DNA from: Hymenolepis diminuta
Lineage: Eukaryota > Platyhelminthes > Cestoda > Cyclophyllidea > Hymenolepididae
Length of the DNA: 64,000 nt
NCBI GenBank assembly: GCA_900708905.1
Contig: CAADRB010000053.1
Coordinates: 881,721-945,720 of the forward strand
Reading direction: 5' to 3'
Part shown: in pieces, positions 14,730-27,300 of the stretch
Position numbering within the stretch: the first letter of the stretch is position 1
Layout: every line of letters begins with the position of its first letter
Notes under the pieces: generated by a model
The model's database searches: none
Seen by the model: only the letters and a program-made list of their open reading frames with translations
What the model was told of the DNA's origin: nothing
Position numbers and translations under genes: made by a program

Positions 14730-14815
14730 TCACCCACGTCATTAATTATACATTAATGAGCATCGAACTCGTAACCTCTGATTTGGCATACCCGCGTCAC
14801 CGGCGCGTGTTTGTA
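14730..14815 (-). repeat. tRNA-derived SINE, copy 3 (head only)
   Basis: The complement reads GCCAAATCAGAGGTTACGAG then GTTCGATGCTC (B-box). The tail is diverged. Confidence 0.5.
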
Positions 14816-16393
14816 TACAAGTGTGCTTCTATAACTATAACACATGGAATCGTCTCAACCACACCAGCTATTTGATTTTTTCAAATCTCCGGGACTCCAT
14901 CTTACTTGTGTAACAAAAACAATCTAAATCTTCCCAAGGAGAAAAAAGTTTTTATTTGAAAATATCTATTCTACAAATATTTTATCGGGTTCAGTTATTC
15001 ATTTTTTAGGAAACTGTAAAGTTACTAAAATTATTACAAGCTGAAATACTAGGTGATTATTTCCTTGTAATAAGTCACACCATTCATAATTAGTATAGTA
15101 AAGGGATAGCAAGATGGTTAGATTATTTATCGAGCGCTATCTATCATTTTATATTACTAATGTTATAGTTCAATATGCAATCGCACTGTCGAAGAGAAGC
15201 TGCTGATTTGCCCAAATCTCTTAATTACGGGGATTGCTATATTTGAGCTTGAGTTATCTGTAGTCAGGTGTGCCGTGTTAAATATATCATTGCTAGTCTT
15301 ATCTACTTACTCTTGGCTGTGAAAAAGATACGCATAAATTGAGTTTGCATGACTAATTACGGAACTAAACTAATCGTGAACACAATGTCAACTATGAAGT
15401 AGAGCGTGAAATGACGTAGACCGAACATTACATCACAAGGTGAACTATTCGCTTAAAGAGAGTAGGCCAAACAATGTTATTCAAATTCCCAGATTCAAGT
15501 AAACTGAAACCTGAAAACTGAAACTTATTGTTAATTCCATTTTCTGTTTCAAATCTTTTTGGGCATTTTTGTTGTTGCCTTTAGCCAGATGCTTTTCCGC
15601 AAATGAAACCTTTAAAAGTTTATTTCTGCCCCATGGGCAATGACAAACAATGACAAACTTCACTGACTGCTGAGTGACTTTATGTTTACTACTTATAACA
15701 GAAACCATGCTTTTTATAAAACCGACAACTATATATTACATCATGCTTATCGAAATATCGGCGAATTTTTCCGTCCGCTCAGGCGTGAGGCGAACTATTT
15801 TAAGAAGCTTCCCCTATATATTACTAATAAAGTTTTTTTCTGAACAAAAAAGACCGTTACTTCATACTCTCTTTGTCCTGTTTGTTTTTAAGCCTTCCAT
15901 TAGGCCTAATCGGAACATCATCAGTCGTTCGAATCGGATTATTTTCTTCCAGACATGGGTGTGTATTTCGTTTATTTATCTACAAACCGTCAAATGTGAA
16001 GCAAGAGCACCATGACAAGCTTTTAAAGTGTCATAATGCTTGTCGGCGAATTTTAAAATTCCAAAATTTGTTTCTTAGATTCCTGAATATGCAATCCTGA
16101 ATTGAAACAACCTAAATAAAAATTTTTTGCACCTTAAAATACTGAGAGCATTAATAATCAAGTTTGAAAGTTCGCTATAAGAGTTACAACAACATGTCAT
16201 ACATATCTCCCTAGGTTGGTTTATATTCAAGTGAGATTAAATAAGAGTATTCTATTAAGAAAAAGATGAACCTTCAGGAAAGCTGACCCTCTTATCTCCT
16301 TTTCTCTGCTACGTTTTAGGATTCGCATGATGATACAATATTGACCATCAAATGTTTGCCAAAATGACTGCTACATTTCCTTCGACTTAATAA

Positions 16394-16810
16394 TTATACA
16401 AAATAGCGATTGGTTTCAGAGTAGCTGGAGAGGTGGTCCTTTGTGTTCATCTGCAACTTTGGAGAAAGGCACTGGATGACCGACCCTTCCGGTATGATGC
16501 ATTGACAACTTCTCTTTAGAAAATCGGAGAATTTGGAGAAATCATGATCCACGGCATAAAGTATATTCCGAAATACTTCATCCACATGCTCTTCCCAAAC
16601 TAACTTCTGAAGTCTATTCTTCTCTTCCTCTGTTTGGCTCGGCTTGATTCGCAATTAGACGTCTTTGATCACCTTGATGACACGGATCATATTGAGAAAT
16701 TGATGAAGAGCATTGAGATTATCCATGAATCACAAAGAAGGTATCTTCCTCAGGACCTCCGAGTTTTCCGAAAGTTATTTGGCTGCCATTTTGTGGTAGA
16801 GATTTAAAAG
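16394..16810. other. Unidentified protein-like patch
   Basis: GC-richer than its surroundings. The minus strand is open at 16394-16654 with TEEEKNRLQKLVWEEHVDEV. The plus strand is open from an acceptor-like TTAG at 16659 to a TAA near 16805, with TDHIEKLMKSIEIIHE and LPQDLRVFRKLFG. Only one strand can be coding, and upstream plus frames hold stops. I do not recognise either protein. It may be a relic of a gene or transposon. Confidence 0.25.
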
Positions 16811-17914
16811 GCTACATTTTTTGCATTCGAGGATACAGGTAAAGTAGTTAAAATCATTCAGAGAAAACATATACTAAATGCCAAAGTCCCATGTTTTGGA
16901 ATATTCAAACAAAGTAAACGATTTTGGGTTTTCATCTAGCAGTTGATATTAAAAGTGAATTATATTGTTGTTATGGGAAAATTTTAACATTACTTTGTGA
17001 CCTTACAAATTCTGTTCATAAAATATCAGAGATCTGAATGGTACTAACGCCCTAATTTGTAATTTACAAGCAGTTGATTCGGGCACGTGTGTTGTATTGT
17101 TGATTAGAACTAATAGATAAGAAACGAGGAATTTTGAAAAAGATTAAACTATTATTGAAAAGCTTGTGATCTGTTCTTTTTTAAAGAGGCATTTTTTTAT
17201 ACTTAGATGACTATTTCTGAAAGCAGTGTTCATGGTAAAAGTCTTAGATGAGATGTTGAAGTCCGTGTAACTCACAGCTGGATTATAGCTTTCAGATTGA
17301 AAAGCACCACTTTCATATTTTGGCTATTTTATCCCATATTTAAGCTAGTACGTGGAGTATGTTTTTGATACTCTGCTTTTGTTCTGATGGCCATTGATAG
17401 CTGCCCGTTTTAAGCAGATTATTGAGAGGGTCGACCTATAATACAGCCTAAATAGAAGTATCCTTTTATTTATAATGCTTGAGACCTGTTAGTGGCTCCG
17501 AATTTAATTCCAGTTACCACAGACTATCTGTTAGTAACTGAATACTGTGTATATACTGTGCAGTGACACACGCGTGGGCGTACTATGTTAATACCATCCA
17601 CTTGTCGTCTCTTTAACCGTTCTCTTTACTCTGATGTTTGATATGATATCCTCGGTAAAATAATATCAATGGTGTCTGACCTAACCTCGGTTTTTCGTCA
17701 TTAATGGCCATCTAGATGTTAACTGTAAGTTTGAATTGGGCCCACCCACTTACCCCACCTGTCAGCTGTTTACACGTACCGTTTCTGATCTCTCCAATAA
17801 AAGAACTCCTAACCCGATTTAGAAAAGTGTTTTTCAACGCTCATCATGTACTGAAAGGTAGCATCATGGAGTCTACCCCGTGAATTTTACCATCTCTTTT
17901 ATCACCCTCACTTA

Positions 17915-18003
17915 ACCAGCGTGATTGGCCATTCTGCTCACGGGAGTATCTAACCTGTGACCTCTGGCTACGCAGACGAGTATTTTAACTGTACGCCTTC
18001 AGC
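17915..18003 (-). repeat. tRNA-derived SINE, copy 4
   Basis: The complement reads CTCGTCTGCGTAGCCAGAGG then TCACAGGTTAGATACTCC, with the tail GTGAGCAGAATGGCCAATC shared with copy 1. Confidence 0.58.
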
Positions 18004-20579
18004 TTAATAAATCCTCATTAACTGATCGGCAAACGTATTCATATTGGCTAATGAGACCAAACATCACACAAGTCGGATGAAGATTGCACGTATTATTAAA
18101 GACCAGATAATTGTCAAATTCAATTTAGGTAACAGAAAAACGCTAATAGATAAGTGCGATGACATGTTACATCAAAGCACAGGCTAGCTAATTTCCTCCT
18201 GACTCGGAAGTCGACGAGAACAGAACAAGAACAGACAGTGTCGAAATAGTGGATGTTATCGCCAATCGGAGTAATGTTTACCTTCATTCCCTATTTCACA
18301 TTTTGATCCCTTAACTTGCCTTTATTGTAGTATAGTTTGCTTAGGGCACCATGTATACTGTTGCTTAATAAGTATAAGCCCTCTACCACGCTTCAGCGTC
18401 ATGGTATTTTCAAGCCGCATTTTATACACAACATTTCCCATCTCTGATCCCGTATTTTTAGCTTGTACTAAATGCATGTGATTACTTGTATAACGATGGA
18501 TTACAGTAGTTCTAGATAATAGTCTTATCCTGTGCAGATAAAAATGAATGCAAAAAATACATTTTATCATCCATCTTAGGTCTTCCAAATTAATCTCGAC
18601 CGACCATCAAGCATTCCAATTCATGAAATTTAGGATAAAATATTGACTGACAACTATTTAAACTTATGAAAAATTTCAAAAGCTTAATCTCATGATAGGA
18701 ACTTAACAAATTATTGTTTCGTTCAAATGAAATTAATAATGTTACCAGATGCGAACTTGTTTATCTAGATAAGGATAAAATCCACACACGATCACATCTT
18801 AAAAAATATTTTGTTGGAAATAATCACGTATCAGCATCAACTTGACGCCTCTTTTTTAAATTTAATTTATATTTATCAGGATACTTCCACCATGGAAACA
18901 TAAACAATATATATGGTGTGATGTACGTCATGCATTTTTGCATAAAAAGTAGTATATTCTCATCGTAAGATTGTGTTTATGTATTTTTATGGGAGTGGCC
19001 GTTGGCAAAACACATGAATAGCATAAATAAACGTCATTCCGAAATTTTCAAAAAGGAAGTTTCAATAAGTGGGCTGTGGGTAAAATCCACAATTTTATCA
19101 ATAAGCAGTATTGTTTTTACGCAGTTGCATGCGTGTTTTTTGTCCATGAATATGAACACGTCTCGACGTTACTTATACTTCATTGCTAACTCTACGTACT
19201 GTGATATTGTCTATATATACTCCACTTTACTTACATAGGTTTTATTCTATTCCTCACATTTCTATACTCGTTTAGCGTATCGCAATGAGTAGCTATTCAA
19301 TAGTTTCCACCGTCTATATGTACAGAATTAGAAGGCTATTTGTAGTGATAGCATATGCAGTAGAAAGTTCGAACTCTAACATACTGAAACCATCAGCTAC
19401 ATCTGAATTCGACTAACTATATATATACTGATATTATTAAAGTAGAGAACTTGGTCCATACAGGCATATTGTGAGTGGCAGCTAAATTTATTTAAAATAT
19501 TTTATCTCTAAATGATTTGAGAAGAAGCTGCAGCTTAGAATAAAGAAAAGTTTGCTAAATAATCTACTATTTCAAGCAAAAGACCGAAAAGAGACACAAA
19601 CATGAATATTTGTATGAACAGAAAACAAAAAAAGTTGTGCTCACATTAAGGGTGATAATAAGTATAGGTGACAAAAATATAAGGGAGGAATTAAAGCAGC
19701 TAGGGATAAATCGGATACAATAACCTTTCTCGAGTGCTAAGACCAGGAGTTAAGTCGGATTGTGTGTATATTAAAATAATTGAGAATAAATTGGATAGGA
19801 ATGGAAGAGTAGGAAGGGAATTAGGAGGAAAGATGAGGGCATCAGTATTGAGCGAGAGCAACTGAGTTGTTCGAAACGCGTAAAATAAGATACACCTAGA
19901 GAGGCGGTTTGGTTTTGTCTCGAGTAATTTATTATGCGATTTTTAGAACGAATAGACCTATGAGTTAGTACGTGTAATAAAAACTAAACAAACGGGTGTT
20001 TGATAACCGAGGTAATTAAAAAAGGACTAGCCATAGGTAGAACGGAGTGAAGACTAACATACAGTAGGTCGTACCAGGATATGTCGAAATAGTTAACAGG
20101 GAATACTTCGCTAAGTCATCACAGACTCTTGAATGACAAATATGTCTTGTTCGTTTTATCCAAATGAAAAAAGACACAAAATTATTACAAAAACAGCTAT
20201 TAGTCAAAAAGGTAATTATCAGATATTCCCCTTCGAGCCGTTACATGGGAAAGGGGCCATTATGTCAAGAAAAACTGGTTGTAAAGTAGAAACTTCCGGT
20301 ATGCATCAGTTAGTAATATTGCAGAAACATTGCTTGTTCAGCAGAGCCTCAGACTCTGAAAATGACAGAAAATAAATGAACCGGCCACTTATAAAATATT
20401 AATTATGCAGTTAATTTCCACATTAAATGAATACTTCACTTACGGTGGTGTAACATTGTGAGGGTAACCAATCAAAAATTCAGAAATATATAGAATTGAA
20501 TTCATCGAATACAATTGGTATAGGGAATGACTTCTAAAAACATAAATTAAAGGTGAGTTTTTATCTGTTGTGGGCTAAA
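18004..20579. other. Gene-free AT-rich DNA left of mariner
   Basis: No coding signal. A purine-rich stretch at 19780-19870 could be a repeat fragment. Confidence 0.65.
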
Positions 20580-20581
20580 TA

Positions 20582-20614
20582 ACACATGTGCAGAAAAGTC
20601 CCGGGCCTAACACA
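20582..20614 (+). repeat. Mariner left terminal inverted repeat
   Basis: About 33 bases that pair, with a few mismatches and one indel, to the complement of 21925-21957. It directly follows the TA target. Confidence 0.92.
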
Positions 20615-20759
20615 TAGATGGCGTTAGTTTTATTTCAGTCACCTTTTTTCAGTTAATACTAACCTTCAAAAGACACCTGTTAAAATTTCATGATATTCTA
20701 TTCATTAGTTTGTGAGCTATTGTGCTAAGAGTGACGCTACTTTTGTTATTTTCAAAACA

Positions 20760-21896
20760 ATGCATCAAAAACAATTTCGTGTTTTCATTTTACACTGCTT
20801 CTTGATGGAAAAAAATACCGTTCAAGCAAAGCAATGGCTTGAAAAGTGTTGTGGGGACTCCGCTCCATCAGAAACAACAATAAAACGTTGGTTTACTGAC
20901 TTCAAACGTGGTCGTAGAGACACTGACACCGAGACACACAGAACGCAGTGGACGTCCAAATGGGGCGGTAACACCAGAAAACATAAAAAAAATCCACAAA
21001 ATCGTTTTGAATGATGAAAAAGTGCAGTTGCGTGAGTTAGCTGACATCGTAAAGATATGAAAGAAGGTGTTGGCTTTATATTGCATGACTATGCATTTGA
21101 CTATGAGAAAGCTCTGTTCAAANNNNNNNNNNNNNNNNNNNNNNNNNNNNNNNNNNNNNNNNNNNNNNNNNNNNNNNNNNNNNNNNNNNNNNNNNNNNNN
21201 NNNNNNNNNNNNNNNNNNNNNNNNNNNNNNNNNNNNNNNNNNNNNNNNNNNNNNNNNNNNNNNNNNNNNNNNNNNNNNNNNNNNNNNNNNNNNNNNNNNN
21301 NNNNNNNNNNNNNNNNNNNNNNNNNNNNNNNNNNNNNNNNNNNNNNNNNNNNNNNNNNNNNNNNNNNNNNNNNNNNNNNNNNNNNNNNNNNNNNNNNNNN
21401 NNNNNNNNNNNNNNNNNNNNNNNNNNNNNNNNNNNNNNNNNNNNNNNNNNNNNNNNNNNNNNNNNNNNNNNNNNNNNNNNNNNNNNNNNNNNNNNNNNNN
21501 NNNNNNNNNNNNNNNNNNNNNNNNNNNNNNNNNNNNNNNNNNNGCCGAAATTGCAAAGAAACGACCGCATATGGCAAAGAAAATAATTTTGTTTCATCAA
21601 GACAACGCACCGTGTGACAAGTGAATCAAAACAATGGCAAAACCACATGAACTGAACTTCGAATTGCTCCCACATCCACCGTATTCGCCAGATTTGGCTC
21701 CCAGCGACTACTGGCTGTTCACAGACCTGAAAAAATGCTCGCGGGTAAGAAATTTGGCACGAATGAAGAGGTTATCGCTGAAACTGAGGCCTATTTTGAG
21801 GCANAAGATAAATCGTTCTACAAAAGTGGTATTGAAATGTTAGAGCGGCGCTGGAATGATTGCGTTGCTCTTGATGGAGATTACGTTGATGAATAA
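20760..21896 (+). pseudogene. Mariner transposase, broken
   Basis: Starts at ATG 20760 with a paired-type helix-turn-helix region (VQAKQWLEKCCGDSAPSE, then TTIKRWFTDFKRG). A frameshift near 20925 moves the reading frame before RSGRPN. A TGA follows VKI at 21057-21059, and after the N gap a TGA at 21622-21624 sits just after HQDNAPC. A further frameshift near 21735 is needed to reach the end (LDGDYVDE, TAA at 21894). The second and third catalytic aspartates, in HQDNAP and LAPSDYW, are 34 residues apart (DD34D). The first aspartate falls in the gap. It cannot make a functional enzyme as read. Confidence 0.95.
21123..21543. other. Assembly gap (421 N)
   Basis: Run of N inside the mariner transposase. 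A family member of normal length has about this much sequence here, so the gap size is probably near the truth. A further single N is at 21804. Confidence 0.98.
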
Positions 21897-21924
21897 AGTT
21901 AATTTTGAACCAAAAAACTGTTTT

Positions 21925-21957
21925 CTTTGTTAGGCCCGGACTTTTCAGCCCATGTGT
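21925..21957 (-). repeat. Mariner right terminal inverted repeat
   Basis: Complement begins ACACATGGGCTGAAAAGTCC and matches the left repeat; followed by the TA target at 21958-21959. Confidence 0.92.
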
Positions 21958-21959
21958 TA

Positions 21960-23289
21960 CCAGTGTCACCAAACGTAAAGCTACAAAGAGCAAGAATCAA
22001 ACAAAGAATATAGTTAAAATAGTATATTAATGAGATTGCTACAGAGATAACTAAATAAGGGGACAGCAAGAACTGAAGAACCTAGATGTAGGACATTATC
22101 AGCAAGAGCTGGAGAGGGGGAGCCCAGTAGATGTGTGTGAGAAACAATGGGAAACGTCGAGTTGGGCCAGAAGAAAGATTACACCTGAGTATAAGGTCAA
22201 TTAAAATAGTTGGTATTCCGCCGACATGACGTTTAAGGAGATTAAGAGGGTGGAGTAGTGTTTAACGGCCGCTTGAATTTAGATCGACCTGCCCACGAAT
22301 AACTGATGAAAATGTAAGAGAAGATTTTAGCGTTTCAAATGAATAAGTCTTTTATGTCTTCACAATCGTCTCCTAGTTCTCTACCACTCAGGTTGGCTAA
22401 TGTTGATTGAATAATAATCTATCCCTACCTCTTTGTCTGTAACCTTTTACCAACTCTTATTTATTCTCTTATTTGTTTTTATCTAATCATTGTTAATCTC
22501 CTTATTATAAACATAAAATGCTGATGCCTGATACTCATAACGGCTAAAAATAAGTTTCCCTACTGATTTATGCCTTTATGGACCATTATAAAAAACCGCC
22601 TTGCCAATATCTTCCTTAGTAACAAAAATACCTCAGTTAGAGATAATTCTTAGTGTCTTCCCACAGTTCAGGGCAAGTGCTTAAAGATAAATAATTAGTC
22701 AAAAGGAAGTCTAATTTCCTAGAAATCTACACAATAACGACAATGACATATGCCAAACACCCTGATGGAAAAAGTGCTATAAATATTTATGGTGTGCATA
22801 AAGTATCTCTGACAGATCGAGATATACGTGCGAACGACTTTGAAAGTACTGATGAAATTACGAATATTGGAGCAGATTAATGATTTCATATGTATAGAAT
22901 ATGAAGTCGAATGCGAAATTTTTGTGATCTAAATGATGTTGTTTCTCATGAAATGACTAATCCCGTGAATTGTATACAATGGATTTTAGGGTTCAATAAG
23001 TATAAAGTGCAAAAAGTTCCCTTAATCACGTATTCATTTACTCCATTCAGCAAAACGAGCAATAATGACAGCTAATTATTTTTGTAGAAGTATTACTTTT
23101 GGATTACTAAGGTTTTATTCAAAGATAATTTATGATACTACTAAGATGTACCAAAGCATGGTTTAGCTTATCAGCTGATTTACCGTTCTTCTAATTGAAG
23201 CTGTCTCATCTATGCTGATGAGATCATAACAGGTGCAGATAGTTAAACCTTCTTACTAAACGAAGAATGAGGTAGTCGTACTCCTCAGA
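21960..23289. other. Gene-free DNA between mariner and Gypsy remnant
   Basis: The rest of Gypsy pol (RNase H, integrase) would be expected here on the minus strand, but no block could be recognised. Confidence 0.6.
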
Positions 23290-24330
23290 TCCTGTTACTT
23301 CCAAAAATGAAACAATGAAAACCATAATCGCCAATGTGTTTAACCTGACATTCTATTCGATCCAGGAGTTATTTTTTCCTTTCGCCCAATTACTATGATA
23401 TCATTATTATTTGCATTATCTGTTGGAAAATATCAGAGGGCATTTTCACTCTCAACGGACGTCGAGTAAATTGGTATAGACCCTGGTGCGTGTTGATGAT
23501 CAGAAATTCACGCTATTCTGGTTCAAATTCAGCTTGCAGATATGTCTGATAAATTCAATTTCACAAAAGAAGTACCCCCGTTGAGCGTTGTAAATATGTC
23601 TTCGGCAATAGGCTGATGGTGTTTATCTCCAAGAGCTGCATTCGGACCAGTAAAGGAATCAGCACACTGACATTCTGTTTCCATACAACTAATATTGAAG
23701 CAGCCCATTTTGAGTAGGACACCAATTCTTTTCAGGTGTGATAGCTCTGCGTCTGCGCCTTGTACAGCGGGGAAGTGAAAGGGGGACTTCAGAAGGAAAG
23801 CTTATTTTTCATTTTCTTTCAGGTGCAGATTTGCTTTCATTATTGTGTGTGGAAATAGACTATTTCTGAATCTGAAGAAAATAGTTTAATAATGTTCTGT
23901 TTAATTTCTGTTAAATGTTCCAATAACGGATTCGCGGCTCACTTCTATTTATCAAGAGGTTCGTTGAAATTCTTCCGTCCGGTTCCGTCCTTTGTGTAGC
24001 AGGTGATTTGTCTGCAAAGGAATGGGTGATCTCCTTCATCTACTTCAATTCGTCTAACCAATCAAGACTCAGAAAATTCAAGTTAAGTTGATTTGCAGTG
24101 GTTTCTCCGTCATCATACCATATCATACCTGGCAAACAAGTTTATCTTCCAATTTAAAGACGTCATCAGAAAAGTTTGGAGCTTCATGGTTTGTCAATTT
24201 CAATGCTGAGCAGCTCAAGACCCTCCATGTCCTTTTTTGAAATCAGGATGACGACATATAGACTGCTTATCCACGTATTCACAAATTTCATGCGAATTAT
24301 GCATAAAAAATGAAAAAATTTCACATTCCA
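23290..24330 (-). mobile_element. Gypsy-type LTR retrotransposon remnant (gag-pol)
   Basis: Decayed minus-strand coding in Gypsy order. A possible CCHC zinc-knuckle remnant (ICEYVDKQSICRHPDFKKGH) lies near 24240-24310. A protease-end block LNFLSLDWLDELK lies near 24050. Reverse transcriptase blocks run from about 23770 to 23300: VQGADAELSHLKRIGVL, GPNAALGDKHH, AEDIFTTLNGGTSFVKLNL, INTHQGLYQFTR, IFQQIM, NNDIIVIGRK (the YLDD box with its first residues changed, 23379-23408) and DYGFH. Stops and frameshifts are frequent. No RNase H, integrase or LTR could be recognised next to it. Old and inactive. Confidence 0.85.
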
Positions 24331-27300
24331 TATTTGAATAGGTGGGAGTCCATGAGACGGTGGGTCTTGGCTTATGTGGAGAGATATGCGGTGGGATGAT
24401 CCGCATTCGGATTGTTTATCGTAGGCGTCTTCTCAGATATTTACAACGGTGTACACACCCTCTACACCCAGAAAGACTTTTTCAGGCCGCTGAGGCAAAC
24501 GACGCGACCTATGAATTACATAGTGCCACTACTTAATACTAGATTCGGATATGGGGCAGATTTGTAAACGTCATTACATATGGTTTTGTTTAATCGAATA
24601 ACAGAACGAGGTGTTAAATGACGCACGGCGTGTGAGCTGAACTATAGAGGCGGACGCCAAATCAGAGAAATTCCAGTCGCAAATGTTTTTACACTTTCAT
24701 ACGTAATGGAAATGGTTTATGAAGTCTTTCAAATTTCGCCACCAGTAGTAAGCTTTCTTATATCTCTCAGAATTCAAGCCTGCTCTGGAGAATACAAGAT
24801 GAAAGAAAATGAGCATCCCTGTAAGCGCTTCTATAAATATGACCTTTAGAATGAAATATTTCTACTAAATTTAGGAAAAATGATATCTGACGATGAGACT
24901 GTTTCTGCAGATGGCTCTAATCATTTTATTAAATCCGAAAGCTATGCTTCCTTTTGTCCAATTTGTATCCTGAATACGATCTATTAATAAACAAATTTAT
25001 TATTTCGAATGTAAAATTGCTAAAATATTTTCTGAAATTAATCTACATCCAGTTCCTCCAAATTTCGAATATGTAGTGGGGAGTCTGTCTTCTGATTAAT
25101 TTCCCAATGTTTTCCCACCTTTCTATGGAGTTTTTTTACCTTTAAGGCATTGGAATTTGCGATATTTATACTAGAATAACGCATTCGGCATCGCTTACAG
25201 ATCAGCACTCGAATCAAGGTGGTTATGTATTAACAATCGCAAGTGCAAGCGAGCGTCTTTTAACTTTTGGTTATTGACCTATCTAACTGGACTACTAACT
25301 TCTAAATATTTTTGAAAATTGTGACTCTCTTACATTGTTATAATATCAAGAAGTCTACTTTCTGTCGCTATGTGATATATTCTTACGATATATCGCTAGG
25401 CAACAACTGACCTAAACCCGGAAAGAGATAAGTTAGGAGTGAAATTACTCCAGAACTGTTTATTAACGTAACAACGGCTATAATGTAAATGAAGACAAGT
25501 TATCTTCATATTATTGACGTTTGGAGGTCAAAACACCGCCAGACCGATAGCATCTTATGTCCCAAATATCCTTCAGGCTGTTAGGGGCGGCATGCGTTCG
25601 CAATATCGATAGGACTGAGGGGCGGCTTAGAAACAACCTGCAGGAATTGTTCATCTCGAGACTAAGCACTAGCACTGCGGCTTTGAGCTTTGTTTTTCAT
25701 CTTTCTATCACTGAGAGCGACTTTATCATAATTTTTAAAGTAGTATTATTGCCCAACTATAACATACTAGCTAAAAAGGTGTCTTGTTCGTTAATTAGAA
25801 CTGCAATGAATTTTGTCAAAATTGTTATAAATATCTCAAATTAAAATAAAATACAATTAACATACAATAATACATTTCTAGAGTAGGTTAACCCTGTCAA
25901 AAAAGGATGCGGTTAGATCTAGATTAATAATTATCTCTCGGGCTTAACTAATTAGTTCCTAATATCTAGTTTTTCCATGCAAGTTATCAGGTATGAATAT
26001 TAAAACTCAGTGCAATTTACTTTCTTAAAAATTCCAGTACATAAAATAGTCTAGATGAGAATAGCAAAACCATACACCTATTTATATCGGAAATTACGTC
26101 TCTTACTATTTAATACTTTTAAAATTATTTGGAATGAAAAGGTTTTCTCAGTAGTCCCAAAGTAGATCGTGGATATTGCAAAATCGAATCAGTAACAAAA
26201 CCAGCAAAACATTGTTGTTTAACTTTAAGGAAAAATGCTACTTAACTAAATTACACCCAGATATCTTTTTATAATTTCAAGATTGGCTAAAGCAAGCCTT
26301 TTTTACTAGAGGGATTGATTCCAACCTGTACGCATATGAGATATTGAAATTAAAAACTGTAACAAATTAGCATCAAAAGTCAAGTGTTTCGCAATAGTAA
26401 TAAGAAGAGGATTTTTTTATTACTTTTGTTTTTTCCAAAATCACTCAGATAAGTCTTTTATTTTTAAAATCATAAACGGCACTATGACTGATTATGTTAA
26501 ATAAGATTTTCATTTCCTGGGATAGCGCGTTGACAATTCCCATTCCGTGCTGGAGTCTAATCATTGAAAGTCAATCTCCTTTTAAGTTTATACTGTGATG
26601 AATAAGGATTTCAAAATACAATCATCGTTCTCAGTGATTAACTATCCGAATCTGGTCCACTATTTCAATGTTGAGACCTGCAACTTAATTCTAACCATGT
26701 TCAAATCCTTTGCCTTATAGTTGATATAGGGATTAGATGGAGTACGGTGAAGAATTTTTCAAATATTTGCTTTATAAACGCAAATTAATTTGCTTGATAT
26801 GAGGTCACATATCAAATTGTTTTTTTTATGGTTTACACAAAAAGACCTGTAAGAACTTCTAAAATGAAGATTATAATTTTGATATTTACTAGCCAAAAGA
26901 GAAATGAGTGAGAGAATGCGACTTTCTCAAAAGAAATCGTATTTGGATGCCACACTTTTGCTCAAGATGAGTATTGAAAGGCATATTCTTCAAGAAATTT
27001 TATAAATATTATTCTTTTTCAGAGACAAATGACAAAACAGCCAAACTTTCCTTTAAAGATAAGTTCTTAAGAAATTTTTGTGAAAAATAGGCATAAATAT
27101 ATAATAATCGCATCTGGATAAAAAGGAGGGTGAAGATAATAATTTGATAGCATTTTCTGAATTAAGGAATAATAGATGTCACGTCTTGACGTTAAAGTAA
27201 ACTGAACTGAATCTCGAAACGGAAAATAAAACGAATGCGAATCTGTTTACATGACGAAATATTTCATGATAATGGGCCAATGGGTTCAAACTGAGCATGG

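Larger units (their letters stand above)
20582..21957 (+). mobile_element. Mariner (Tc1/mariner, DD34D) transposon, defective
   Basis: Both terminal inverted repeats are present (ACACATGTGCAGAAAAGTCC at the left; ACACATGGGCTGAAAAGTCC as complement at the right) with a TA on each side (20580-20581 and 21958-21959). Total length 1376 bases, normal for mariner. The transposase inside is broken and 421 bases are unread N. The sequence style is closest to the mellifera/cecropia-type mariners I know. Such elements spread widely between animals, so this one says little about the host. Confidence 0.96.

Noticed and set aside
15873..15930. tRNA gene suggested by GTTCGAATCGG near 15926
   Set aside because: No paired acceptor stem or A-box at the right distance.
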